Shown here piece after piece: positions 35,317-47,044 of a DNA stretch of 64,000 nt (position 1 is the first letter of the stretch; each line of letters opens with the position of its first letter). Position numbers and translations under genes: made by a program. This stretch comes from Helichrysum umbraculigerum (lineage: Eukaryota > Streptophyta > Magnoliopsida > Asterales > Asteraceae): NCBI GenBank assembly GCA_949592205.1, contig CATIUR010000001.1:243276250-243340249 (forward strand). Direction: 5' to 3'. The notes under the pieces were generated by a model. The model worked only from the letters and a program-made list of their open reading frames with translations. It made no database searches and was not told the origin of the DNA.

Positions 35317-37041
35317 CTATAAGGATGGGGATCCCTGATCAGGTATGTCATCATGCTGAGTAGGGGCTGGTGCTGTGGATGGTCCTACGACTGACTGCTG
35401 GCCACTCGACACTCTCTGTCCTTCTTCAGCAGTGATAATCTTGAGTTGAATCAAAATATCTTTGAGTGTAGCTGCCGGCAGTTTCATCGGATCTGTAATA
35501 CCCCACTGCAGCAGAATGTCTGATGTGATCTTGGCATCCTCAAGTAGTTTCATATAGGCCTGACGAAGCATGGTCTCGGTGGGCACATCTGAAGAAGATA
35601 TTGGTCCAAGGTTCAGTAACATCCTGGAAGTGTCAAAAGATAGAGCATCCGTGCCCAAATAAACCGTGTCAGCACGGTAAGATCCAATGGCGACTGGCTG
35701 GGTAGGATGAGAAATCACAGGTGCAGAAATCACTGGCTGAACTACCGGTATCTCGGTCTCAACTGACTGGACCTGCTATGGTACTGGTGTGGTCCGGATA
35801 GCGGTTGATGGTGTATGGGTGGTATGTGATGGGATGGATGTATGTGGTGGTGCTATGGCTGGTGGTGGTGGACCGCATCGGTACATGTAAGGCTCAGGGT
35901 CAGAAATACCAAGTCTCCTGGAAATCAACAGCTGATGGGAACGGCTAACCTGAAGAGCATGCAAAAGATAATACTGTGTCAGCGAGGTCACTGGATCTGT
36001 GTAGTGAACAGTAGCCTGAGTTGGTGGCTCGGCTGTCTCAGCTCCTCTATGCAGGACACTAGCATGAGTAGTAGGTGCTCGAGCTCTATCAGATGGGCCA
36101 TCCTCAGTATCTGCAACAGGTGAGGATCCTCTAACACGCTTCCCAGGGAGACGACATCCTGGAATGATCTGTTTGGTGTTCTTCCATAGGCACTGTCTCT
36201 GCTCATCTACCTCAACAAGATGGATCAACTTGCAGTATTCCAAGTTGAATGGCAAAGAACGAGAACAAACAGTAAACTCCTCAGTGTGGGCCTCAGTCAA
36301 CAATCCCATACCATACAGCAATCTAGTAATAATCGACCCCATGAACATGTGCCTATCCAAGTCTGTCTCATCCCAAAGTCTCTCAGCGATCAAGAAAGCA
36401 ACATTCAGATTCTTTCCTCCTATGATTGCTTCCATGAACTTCAATTCTTCGGCACTCACAGCTCCACCTTCCTTCTTTCCAAATATAGAACATGCTAGCA
36501 ACTTGTGAAGGATGTGATGAACCGGCTTGATGAAAGTGGATGACTTAACACAGCTCCTAAAGTTTGATCCTGCTAAATCCATCCAAATATCCTTATGGTT
36601 CCTGTTTGGTAGGCTGGAGATGTCTTGAACACTGTTTCTGAACCATGCAGAGTTGACCTGAGACTCTGTATATAAACCAAGATACACTCCCAAGTCGGCA
36701 GCTGAGATATGATGAATCTGTTCCTGAAACCTGAATGAAATCTTTCTTTTGTCGGATACGCTCATTTTTGGATTCAGCTGGTAAGTCATCATGAACTCTG
36801 TCACTACTTCTCGGTATGCATCCTCATCTATATCGAAAAGACAAATAAGGGCATTGTTCACTTGACCATCGGTCTCATACATCAACAAACTCTTCAACTC
36901 ATCCCTGATCCCTAGCTTAATCATGTCTTTCCATACCACATACCGATTACTGCCTATCGGTCGCTGCAACCACTGGCGAATGAGTGACCTATTCTTTGAA
37001 GATTTGGCCAAGTAGCTGAGTGAAGGCGGGCAAGTATTCAT
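35317..37041 (-). pseudogene. Athila-type ORF1 protein of element G, one stop
   Basis: A 574-codon frame from MNTCPPSLSYLAKSSKNRSLIR, with one in-frame TAG at 35776-35778 (CCA TAG CAG, explained by CAG to TAG). The ATG at 37041 is preferred because TTTTGTCTCAG directly precedes it, like a splice acceptor. The body resembles D's ORF1 in layout: ISFRFQEQIHHISAADLGVYLGLYT, then IKPVHHILHKLLACSIFGKKE and SIITRLLYGMGLL. The C-terminal third is proline- and threonine-rich (PPPPAIAPPHTSIPSHTTHTPS), and a helical tail has LLQWGITDPMKLPAATLKDILIQLKII. It differs strongly from D's protein. Function unknown. Confidence 0.72.
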
Positions 37042-38400
37042 CTGAGACAAAAGAAAAGAAAATATTAAACCATAATAGTGGTACATTAATGGATATGCTA
37101 AAGTGTTTCCAGATTTTCAGAAAAAATTGGAAATGTAGGCTTTAGAAATGGGCATATCCAGAAATTTTAAAATTGCAAAACCTAACCGCAACCAATCACA
37201 AATCAATACTTTCTTATCAGCTTATGTCTAAATGAGGGAAAGTGGCACCAAGTTTCAAGTTTCTAGCACAATTAAAGTAAGTATATAAGCACCTAATTCA
37301 ATTATCCCAAGGACTAAAAACTTAAACACTTTATGCTTATGGTTAACCGATTCAAATGAGCTTAATACTTTGAATAAGTCCAAGGTTATATAATTACCTC
37401 AAGTGAATCAATTAATCACAAAATGACATATTACCAATTTAATATGCAATCCAACTTTCCGCAATTTCCAAAAGACATGAAGCTCAATTACATGGTTCCG
37501 AGCAAAGAATAGAAGTAAACTCATTTGACAAAATGGTAGTTTTTAGAAAATGGCGTTTTTGTTGATTCCGTTTCAAAGTGTCATACACTTTATTATTTAA
37601 AGTGATGAACTTTAGAAATGTTTAAATGAACCGAAGCTTGTTTTGACAATTTTGTAAGCTTTTAAGTTTAGAAAAGTCATAAACATGGTTTAAAAATAAA
37701 AGTTTTAAATAAAAAAATGATGTTTATGATGGTTTTATCAAAAATGAGCTTACTTTAATTACCAAAAACTAGCTTAACCATTTTCTAATTGCAAACGATT
37801 AATCAAAGCATGTTAACCTATCATAATTAAGCATAACTCAATCAACAAAAGTCAACATAAGCAATTAATCAACCAAAAAGTCAAACTAGCCATAGTTTAT
37901 CCAAAAAGTCGACACTTTAATCTTCAAACTTGCAATTAAGCCAACAAATCACTAGATTATGTTTGTAATCATGTTAAGCATCAAGATAAGCATGGAATAA
38001 CACTAAAGATTGCAACTTTTAACCATGAAATCTATGAAAATGAGTTACAAGCCCTAATTTTTAAAGTTTCATGAAAATCACAAAATTAGGTGAAGGATTA
38101 CCTTAAACTTGATGTAGTGATGTTGTGGATGTAAGAAAGATCATAAAATGATGAATTTTGAGCTTGGAATCATGCAAAATGGTTGAGTTATGGAGATTTG
38201 GTGATGGTGGGGGTGTAGGCCGACGGTGAAGAGAAGGGGGAGAGGAAGAAGATGAAGTTTGAATGATTTTGTCATTTTGTGTTGGCTAAAAGTCCCTTTT
38301 ATAGCCTTTCAAACGCACGCGATTTAAAATTCACGAAAGATACGAAACATACAAGTAAAATTTCAAAGTTAAAGATTTTTTTAATAAAATAATTTTAAAA
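37042..38400 (-). other. Leader and probable intron of element G
   Basis: Non-coding on both strands. Read on the minus strand it has a CT-rich part (near 38230), then AT-rich sequence running to the splice-acceptor-like TTTTGTCTCAG before ORF1. Its 5' end, with primer-binding site and LTR end, is missing at the junction with H, which I place only roughly between 38300 and 38580. Confidence 0.5.
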
Positions 38401-38610
38401 AGTATGTTCGTAATTTTCTGAATCTTTACGTGCAGTCTGAAATGATATTGCGAGTCGTACGCGAAATCGTATACGTTTTTATTTAAAACAAGACAATCTT
38501 TTTGTGTTCTTTAAAATCCAAGACAAATTCAAAATGAATTTTTCAAAATTTAAAAATAAACTTTTTCGAACTTTCTGAAAATGTCTGAAATTTGTTACTT
38601 TGTCTCAGAA

Positions 38611-39102
38611 ATGGCAAACACACCGCCCAATTCATCGCGCTCTCAATCCGGGTTGCAGAACCCAAGGGTAGCAAGGAGGAACGCCAGGTTGCCTCGATCT
38701 GGCCCATACCCCACTCACTTCACCTTGTCGGCCTTAGCCGCTAGGGTGAACCAACACGAGCAGCGACTTCGCACCATGGATGTCGTGTTGCAGGAAACGA
38801 ACGAAAACTGGAGACTTACATCCCTCGAACGCATCGAACAAGTCTTCAAGGATCACGAAACCACCATTAACAATGTGGACGTCCTTTTCAACAAAGTGGT
38901 AGAGATAAGCGTAGAAACCGCCCTGTTGAAACACAGACTAGAAGAGTGTGAGCAACGCTCACAGGAAACCGAAGAATATGCCCGTGGATTGGTACAGCGA
39001 CTAGCATTGGCTGAAGACAATGCCCGACAGGCCAGCAGACTTGCAATTACTGTGGATCGTCTCATTGGGATGATGAAGCAGATTAATCTTCGTCGCGGCT
39101 AG
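38611..39102 (+). CDS. Coiled-coil ORF upstream of H gag
   Basis: 163 residues from MANTPPNSSRSQSGLQNPRVARR, free of stops although gag-pol next to it is full of them. The ATG at 38611 is chosen because CTCAG just precedes it and the earlier ATG (38581) adds an atypical leader. From about residue 40 the protein has heptad-like leucine/valine spacing (LSALAARVNQHEQRLRTMDVV ... VEISVETALLKHRLEECEQRS), so a coiled coil is likely. The N terminus is basic and low-complexity. I know of no catalytic motif. Element A, from the same lineage, lacks it. It may be an additional element-encoded protein or a shortened exon of gag. Confidence 0.5.
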   Translation: MANTPPNSSRSQSGLQNPRVARRNARLPRSGPYPTHFTLSALAARVNQHEQRLRTMDVVLQETNENWRLTSLERIEQVFKDHETTINNVDVLFNKVVEISVETALLKHRLEECEQRSQETEEYARGLVQRLALAEDNARQASRLAITVDRLIGMMKQINLRRG

Positions 39103-39385
39103 AGTAGTCTTTGTCTTGTAAACTATCTTGTAATCTAATGACTATCTAGCGCTACTCTATAAATTAGTCGGATGTAACAATTCCCGACACCTTTTGTAAT
39201 ACATCCGTGGGATGTAACCTTTGGACTCGTGTTATCTATCAAATATTCCTTGCTGTTTCTACTTATACTAATTGCCGTTTTTCATATTTATGTTATGTAT
39301 TCCCGTCTTTATACATGTACATCTGTGACCAATACAATTTTCTTACAAAAATCTCATGTATCTTCATTTCTTTTATTGAAGAATC

Positions 39386-42300
39386 ATGCCGCCAAAAACA
39401 AGACCATACACCGATGCTCAGCTTACATCACTCATCACTCAGGCTGTGACTGAAGCCTTGGCTCGGAATACTCCACAAAATTCCGGGAGAAACAGCGATA
39501 TCGCTGAAACCACCGCTGCTAAGCCTTGTTCCTACAAGGACTTCCAGAGCTGCAAACCCTCAAGTTTCAAGGGTACTGAGGGAGCCATCGGACTAATCAG
39601 ATGGTTCGAAAAGATGGAGACCGTTTTCCGCGTCAGCAAATGCGTGGAGGACGACAAGGTTAACTTCGCCACCTGCTCCCTCGAAGATGATGCCCACTCT
39701 TGGTGAAACTCATATTCCCAATCAGTGGGTGCTGACACTGCCTACCAACTCTCTTGGGAGGACTTAAAAGCAAAACTCACCGCCAAGTACTGTTCGATCG
39801 ACAAACTCCAAAAGCTGGACGAGGAGTTCTGGAACCTAAAGGTTCAGGGTGGTGATATCGATGGTTATACCACCAAGTTCCAGCAGCTCGCTGCCCTCCA
39901 CCCAGCTATGGTGAGCACCGAACCCAATAAAATCAGGAAGTACATCCTTGGCCTTCCAGAACCCGTCAGGGGGAACGTCGCCTCCTCAAACCAAACCACT
40001 ATTGACGGTGCCATTCGATTAGCCCACGATCTCATGGCCATGAGCGAGAACTCAGAACCACCCACTTCATCCTCCCACAACAACAAACGAAAGTGGTCCG
40101 ACCACCACAATAACCACCCTAACCACCAAAACAAGAAACCCGACACCATCAAAGCCTACAACACCACCACCGAAACAAAGCGGGGCTACACTGGGAGCAA
40201 ACCCTATTGTTCCAAGTGCAACCGCCACCATGAAGGTTCCTGTGGTCCCTTTTGCAACAATTGCAAGAGGTATGGCCACCTCACCAAAGATTGCCGATCA
40301 CCTGCCAACAACAATTCCAACAACAACACTAGGCCACCCAAGGTCTGCTTTAAATGTGGGAACCCCAGGCACTTCAGGGACACGTGCCCAAAACTAAAGA
40401 ACCAGGGCAACAACAACAACAACCGCAACAGCAACAACAACAATACCCGAAGTAGAGCCTTCGTAATCAACTCAGGGGACGCCCGTAAAGACCCGAATGT
40501 GGTCTCGGGTATGTTCCTCCTCAACAACTTAACTGCTTATGTTCTATTTGATATTGGTGCTGATAGAAGCTTTATCTCTGATGAGTTTTGCCCACTACTT
40601 GACATCACTCCTGTTGCATTAGATGTTAAGTACACTGTAGAGCTAGCAAATGGGAAACTTATAGAAACCAATAGTGTGATACCTAACTGCACTTTAAACC
40701 TAGCTGATGAAACCTTTTCCATCGATCTCGTGCCCATTGAAATTGGAAGTTTCGACGTCATCATTGGAATGGACTGGTTGTCCAAGCACCGAGCCGAAAT
40801 CATCTGTTATGACAAAATCGTCCGCATCCCTCTTGCCGTCGGTCGAACCCTAATCATACAGGGGGAGACCGGTGGGACGACACTAAACATCATCTCCTGT
40901 TTGAAAACCCGAAAATTTCTGAGAAAGGGTTATCCTGCAATCCTCGCACACATCACGGAGAAAAAGTCGGAGGAGAAGCAACTTGAGGATGTGCCTATTG
41001 TTAGAGACTTTCCTGAAGTCTTTCCGGAAGAACTACCTGGTCTACCTCCACCTAGACAGGTTGAGTTCTCGATCGATCTCGTACCGGGTGCCGCACCGGT
41101 AGCCCGAGCACCATACCGCCTTGCCCCATCGGAACTTCAGGAGTTGTCCACCCAATTACAGGAACTCCTGGATAGAGGATTCATCAGACCGAGTTCTTCG
41201 CCTTGGGGAGCTCCGGTCTTATTTGTTAAAAAGAAGGACGGTTCATTCATAATGTGTATCGATTACCGAGAATTGAACAAATTGACCGTCAAGAACCGTT
41301 ATCCACTCCCTCGAATTGATGACCTGTTTGATCAACTACAAGGGTCGAGTTTCTATTCAAAAATCGATCTGCGATCATGTTACCACCAGCTACGGGTTCG
41401 CGACACCGATATCCCAAAAACCGCTTTCAGAACTCGATACGGAGACTACGAATTCCAAGTGATGCCCTTTGGTCTAACCAACGCACCGGCTGTATTCATG
41501 GACCTTATGAATCGGATGTGCAAACCTTACCTCGACAAGTTTGTCATTGTTTTTATCGATGACATCCTCATCTATTCGCGCAACGAGCAAGAACACGCGC
41601 AACATCTCAAAACTATCCTAGAACTACTTAGGCACGAGGAGCTTTACGCCAAGTTCTCTAAGTGTGAGTTCTGGATACAAACCGTTCAATTCCTTGGACA
41701 TGTTATCGATAGTCAGGGAATTCATGTAGATCCTTCGAAAATCGAGGCTATCAAAAATTGGCAATCGCCAACAACTCCAACAGAAGTACGGCAGTTTTTA
41801 GGACTGGCCGGGTACTATCGACGATTCATCGAGAACTTCTCAAAAATAGCCCTACCACTCACGACACTGACTCAGAAAGACAAAAAGTTCGATTGGACTG
41901 ATAAACAAGAGTCAGCATTTCAACTACTCAAACAAAAGCTTTGCAGTGCTCCTATTCTATCATTACCCTAAGGCACCGATGACTTCGAGGTATACTGTGA
42001 TGCTTCTCATCAAGGTCTCGGTTGCGTTCTGATACAACGAGACAAAGTCATAGCTTACGCTTCATGACAACTCAAGATTCACGAAAAGAATTACACCACT
42101 CATGACCTCGAGCTAGGAGCTGTCGTTTTTGCTCTCAAAATTTGGAGACATTACCTCTACGGCACTAGGTGCACAATTTTTACCGATCATAAAAGTCTCC
42201 AGCACATATTAGATCAGAAGGATCTCAACATGAGGCAACGTCGATGGGTCGAGTTGCTTACCGATTACGACTGCGAAATCAAATACCATCCGGGTAAGGC

Positions 42301-43839
42301 AAATGTTGTTGCCGACGCCCTCAGTCGAAAGGAACGATCGAAACCACTTCGAGTCCGAGCCCTCAGTATGACTATTCATAATGATCTAAACATTCAGATT
42401 CTCGCTGCTCAACTCGAAGCCCTCAAACCTGAAAATATCAAAAGTGAAGCCTTGCGAGGCTTGGATAAACAATTTGAAACCAAACCTAATGGGGTTAAGT
42501 GCTTCTCCAATCGAATCTGGCTACCAAATTTTGGGAACCTCCGGGACTTGATGATGGACGAAGCTCACAAGTCCAAATATTCTATCTACCCGGGATCCGA
42601 CAAAATGTATCACGGCATCAAGGATTTTTATTGGTGGCCGAACATGAAAGCTGAAATCGCCACCTATGTTAGCAAGTGCCTTACTTGCTCAAAAGTCAAA
42701 GCTGAATATCAAAAGCCTTCCGGCTTACTTCAACAGCCCGACATTCCTGAATGGAAATGGGAACAAATTGCCATGAACTTCATAACCAAACTACCAAAGT
42801 CATCGAGCGGTTGCGATACCATTTGGGTGATCGTCGATCGTCTCACCAAATCTGCTCACTTCCTGGCAATCAAAGAAACTGATAAAATGGAGTGCCTTAC
42901 TCGAATCTATCTGAAATAAATCGTAACCCGTCACGGTGTTCCAATCTCGATTATCTCCGATAGGGATAGTCGCTTCACATCTCAATTTTGGCAATCACTT
43001 CAAAAATCATTGGGTACCCGTCTCGATATGAGTACCGCGTACCATCCTCAAACTGATGGTCAAAGTGAACGAACTATTCAAACACTGGAAGACATGCTAC
43101 GAGCCTGCGTAGTTGACTTCGGTGTAAACTGGGAACAACACCTACCATTGTGCGAGTTCTCGTACAACAACAGCTATCATACCAGCATCAATGCTGCACC
43201 TTTCGAGGCACTTTATGGTCGTAAGTGCCGATCACCTATATGTTGGACCGAAGTTGGGGATAGCCAACTCACGGGTCCGGAAATCATTCACGAAACAACC
43301 GAGAAAATCTTCGAGATTCAAAACAAGCTCAAAGCCGCACGTGATCGTCAGAAGAGTTATGCTGATATGAGACGCAAACCGCTCGAGTTCCAAGTTGGGG
43401 ATCGAGTACTACTCAAAGTATCGCCTTGGAAAGGCGTAATCCGATTTGGCAAACGAGGGAAGTTAAATCCCAGATACATATGACCATTTGAGATCCTCGA
43501 GAGGATTGGTCCAGTGGCATACCGATTGCAGCTGCCATCTGAGCTCAGCAGCGTGCACCCACTTTTCATATTTCAAATTTGAAGAAGTGTCTGTCTGATG
43601 AGACACTTATCATTCCACTCGATGAAATTCGAGTTGACGACAAACTTCACTTCGTTGAGGAACCCATCGAAATCATGGACCGTGAGGTCAAACAACTCAA
43701 ACAAAGTCGTATTCCCGTCGTCAAGGTTAGGTGGAATTCGCGGTGTGGTCCGGAATTCACCTGGGAACGGGAAGATCAAATGAGACTCAAGTACCCTCAG
43801 TTGTTCACTGATGCTACTTCAAACACGACTTCGACTTAA
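39386..43839 (+). pseudogene. Gag-Pol polyprotein of chromovirus H, broken
   Basis: One frame, MPPKTRPYTDAQLTSLITQ onward, with five stops and one frameshift. Order: Gag (YKDFQSCKPSSFKGTEGAIGLIRW); knuckles CNNCKRYGHLTKDC and CFKCGNPRHFRDTC; protease with FDIGADRSFIS (DIG instead of DSG/DTG); reverse transcriptase (IDYRELNKLTVKNRYPLPRID, VMPFGLTNAPAVFMDLM, FIDDILIYS); RNase H (YCDASHQGLG, TDHKSLQHI); integrase (CLTCSKVKAEY, IVDRLTKSAHF, HGVPISIISDRDSRFTSQFW, AYHPQTDGQSERTIQTLED); chromodomain-like tail (PVVKVRWNSRCGPEFTWERED). Stops: TGA 39704, TAA 41969, TGA about 42064, TAA about 42917, TGA about 43481; one T is missing near 43563. It is inactive and is the only source of reverse transcriptase and integrase in the window. 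Confidence 0.93.
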
Positions 43840-43860
43840 ATTTCGGGATGAAATTCTTCT

Positions 43861-43873
43861 AACAGGGGGAGAA
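43861..43873 (+). other. Polypurine tract of H
   Basis: AACAGGGGGAGAA directly before the LTR start TGTGACACCC, the expected plus-strand priming site. Confidence 0.85.
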
Positions 43874-46357
43874 TGTGACACCCGTCAAATTAGGACTAGT
43901 GATTAGTGCCTAATCAAGTTTTAATACATGTAATTAGTTCTGTGTTAGACTAATTAATGTATCGATTAATATATATTGTTGAATATATACAAGTATTGCG
44001 GTTTAATTTAAATCGTACAAGTTCAAATCGAATGTAATTCGGTTCATGTAAATACGGACGTTGGTGAACAATTTAATTAAATAATGTAACATTATTTAAT
44101 AACTCCATTATATCCAAAATATTATCTTTATAATATTTCAGTTTTGATTCATATCGTACAACAGCGTTTACACAATTAAAATGTTAAACGCGCAAGCCTA
44201 CAAAACGAACTAAGTTATATTTTATAACTCAATTATTAAGTATTTGATGAAATACTTCAAGTAAACCATTGGATAAATATTCGCATTTTTAAAAACTTAT
44301 AATTAAACGTAAATAAAACTATTTAAACGATCGGGAAACGAACACCGCACGGAGCGCGAATACTCGGAGTTAAAAGTGGAGACCCACACCCCAGTGGGCC
44401 CCCACGAAATCAGCCAAAGAAAAGGGGATCCCACCCCCTTTTCCTCATTTCATCATCACCATCATCTATCTCAACTCTCTCTCTCTCTCTCTCTCATTTC
44501 TTTCAAAATCACCATCACCAACACCTTCAAAAATCCACAAAAACTACCACCAAACGTCATCGAATCACCAGAGTCCTTTGGAAGAAAACGTTCACCGCTT
44601 CACGATCTACCTTTCCATCTTTTCGGAATTTCCATTCGACACATCGTAAGTTTCCGACAATTCTCGAAACTCTTCGATTTCCATTATTTTCGAATTGTGG
44701 TTGTTTGTATGCACTTAAAATGTCCATATATGGGTTGGGTAAAAGTTTTGGACCAAATGGTCGCCGGAAAACTCGTTTTCGACACAAACTCCGGCCATCA
44801 GACCGTAACGTCGCTTTTGGACCCAGATTTATGCGACGTCATCTTCAACGTCGCAAAACCCCTCGTGACGTCGCATGGTGCGACGTCAGTCACAAAGTCG
44901 CATTAAATTGCGACGTCGCACATAGCGACGCAGACCTTAACGTCGCAAACCGAACCCACGTCGCATTAGCGACGCAACACCCTACGTCGCATTGAATTGC
45001 GAAGGTCGCATAATGCGACGTACACGCCCACGTCGCACCTTACATCGCATGCTACGTCGCATTCTACGTCGCACAAACCAGTAAACACATATTTCACTAA
45101 GTGTCGAGACCCTAAATTTTATCACTCGATTTCACCCAATTTCAAGTCCAGGTGCGCTTTTCACCAACAGCTCGACCCCAACCAGGGGCTCTGCCCCTTG
45201 GACCCCGCTAGAGGCTGCCGCCCCTTGGACCCCGCTACCAGGGGCGCTGCCCCCGGACCCCCGTCACTTAGAGTTTGTAACGGCTTCTAAAACACAATCA
45301 AAACATATTTTTTTCAAGTAAAACACCACGAAAATCAAAATAATAATAGTTGAGATTATTATCACAAATCCGTCACCAATGGGCCGTACATATTTTCAAA
45401 CATTCGAATCAATCAACCAAATGTAATTTGGACATTCTAGTTGGACAGACAACTACAAGGTAGTCTTGATAGATACCTACTCACATTTATAACCATCGCG
45501 TGTCGTGGACACCCTCAGGTTACAAGTCTTTGGACTTCATTACTCAGCTAATCAATCAAAGTTTATCAAGTTAAACTCGCTAGACTCAGGTGAGTCTCAT
45601 AGCCCCTCTTTTTACTGTTTTACTCAGGGGTGTGATTCATTGCTTGTTTGTAACATGTGAAAGCAAGTACAACTTTTTACATATACTACATGAGTTGTTT
45701 TCACTAATCATTTCAAAGTCCTCCGTCAGCATAGTTGTTAATACGTTGTAGCGTGAATATTAGTATATGGTACCATATAGGATTGACCCTCCTCGTTCGG
45801 GTTAGCAAGCACTAACCGGGTAAACGGACGTACTAATATTTGGGAAGACGAGTGTTGATTAGGCACTCGTGGAGGCAAAAACGCTCAGGCTGTGATCCTG
45901 ACCCACGAGTTAAGCTCAACTATGTGCTCATGGCTGTATACATATACATCATCAATTGCTGGATGCAATTCAATTATTTAAATCTTGCGGTTCATACTAT
46001 ATTAACTGATTTCAAACCTGTGAGCTCACCAGCTTTAGCTGACCCATTTTAGCATGTATCACAGGTACCCAGCAGTAGGTTTTGGCTGCTAGCAGGATTA
46101 CTATAGCTCGAGTCAGCATGCAGACAGTAGAGATTTTCTTGCATTAGTATATTTTGTACAAGTACTTATGTACTGAAATCTCATTTAATCGAACACGAGC
46201 TATGTACAGCTTCAAATGTTGTAAACATTTCTTATATTATTATATTTTGCTAAAACGACGCATATAGAGTCGTTTACTATATATCTTTGTACTTTGATTT
46301 CTGATTAGTAACACCCAAAGTATGCTTCCGCTAAACAGTAAATTTGGGGGTGTTACA
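43874..46357 (+). repeat. 3' LTR of chromovirus H
   Basis: 2,484 bases from TGTGACACCC to GGGGGTGTTACA. It has a CT-rich segment (44466-44495) and, downstream, many GCGACGTCGC-type palindromes (44832-45070). Its ends and inner blocks match solo LTR C, truncated LTR F, element A and the edge LTR K, so all five belong to one group of chromoviruses. Confidence 0.9.
44832..45070 (+). repeat. Cluster of CGACGTCG palindromes in H LTR
   Basis: More than a dozen copies of ACGTCGC or GCGACGT stand in both orientations, irregularly spaced, for example TGCGACGTCA, AATTGCGACGTCGC and CTACGTCGCATT. They lie after the CT-rich segment, probably in the transcribed part. Confidence 0.85.
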
Positions 46358-47039
46358 GTGACCCTCTATTTATAGGCAAAGCTTCAAATCTTCCGTACAA
46401 CTCACGAAACAGCACGTACAAGCAAACGAAGCAGCATACGAGGGCAAGGGGCCGTATACGGCCTTGGTAGGGCCGTATACGGTGTATACAAGGCCGTATA
46501 CGGTCTGTATAGGGCCGTATACGGTTGCCAGGGCCGTATACGATGTCCGTCTGATTTCGTTCGTTGCTTAAAATGCGCGTATCTCCTTCGTTATGCGTCC
46601 GTTTGACCTGATTCTTTCGCCTGTGTCTTCGTAATTCCGTTACGCTTCTAATAATGCCAACTTCAATGAAATTGGATGTGTATAGCTTAAGCATAGCCGA
46701 AATGACTTTATAGGGTCTGATACCGCTCAGTCTTCTCCGTTCTTTATCCGATTTGCATGATTCTTGATTTTCCCGTCTCGATTTTACCTTTTTTATCATA
46801 TGATGAAGTTAGAATGTGATCTATATAAGGTAAATGAGGCCGGAGGATTTTGTGCACGTTTATTCGCCCTAATTTGCTTGTTATTTGGACGTTTTAGGTG
46901 ATTTTTGCAACAACGCCTATATTTAGACCACTTTAGTGAATTTCAGTAAATAATGATCATTTTGGAATGTTTTCACTAAAGATACGTCCAAAAAGTGCGG
47001 AATATTGCCCTTAAAAACATGACTATTTGAGTCACATCA
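46358..47039 (-). repeat. Start of G 5' LTR with phased palindromes
   Basis: The minus strand runs from TGATGTGACTC (47039) to TATAAATA (46374-46367), where H interrupts. CCGTATACGG occurs at 46452, 46473, 46494 and 46515, each 21 bases apart, plus a degenerate copy at 46534. The array is about 80 bases upstream of the TATA box in the minus direction. Confidence 0.78.
46367..46543 (-). promoter_or_regulatory. TATA box and 21-bp-phased palindrome array, G LTR
   Basis: Four exact CCGTATACGG palindromes at a 21-base period and a fifth copy 19 bases on. TATAAATA on the minus strand is at 46374-46367. The layout fits a promoter with helically aligned operator-like sites. Confidence 0.6.
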
Positions 47040-47044
47040 GAAGC

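Larger units (their letters stand above)
38400..46357 (+). mobile_element. Chromovirus 'H' (Ty3/gypsy, Tekay-like), 5'-truncated
   Basis: It contains an upstream coiled-coil ORF, a decayed gag-pol with chromodomain-like tail, a purine tract and one LTR (43874-46357). No 5' LTR or primer-binding site is found. It sits directly at the TATA box of G's 5' LTR (46367-46374), and the junction at its left end (about 38400) is a deletion into G's leader. Confidence 0.85.
26741..47039 (-). mobile_element. Athila-type LTR element 'G', minus strand, rearranged
   Basis: TSD GAAGC at 26736-26740 and 47040-47044. On the minus strand the LTR starts TGATGTGACTC and ends GAGTTGCGACA. The 3' LTR is 26741-32934, swollen by a CACTA remnant and element J. 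The 5' LTR survives only as 46358-47039 because H inserted at its TATA box and the rest, with the primer-binding site, is lost. The two LTRs share 30276-30300 plus 32699-32934 with 46779-47039. Internal features are a leader (37042-about 38400), ORF1 (35317-37041), a conserved 3' region and a purine tract at 32935-32950. No pol is seen. Confidence 0.82.

Noticed and set aside
35776..35778. Programmed readthrough of the TAG in G ORF1
   Set aside because: The context TAG CAG matches only part of the known leaky context, and CAG to TAG decay is simpler.
35842..36508. Plus-strand frames within 35842-36508
   Set aside because: They are shadows of the minus-strand ORF1 of element G, which has clear family blocks.
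46353..46799. Minus-strand 148-residue frame in G's LTR
   Set aside because: It lies in the R/U3 region over the palindrome array and repeats K/R-rich translation of it; no domain is visible.
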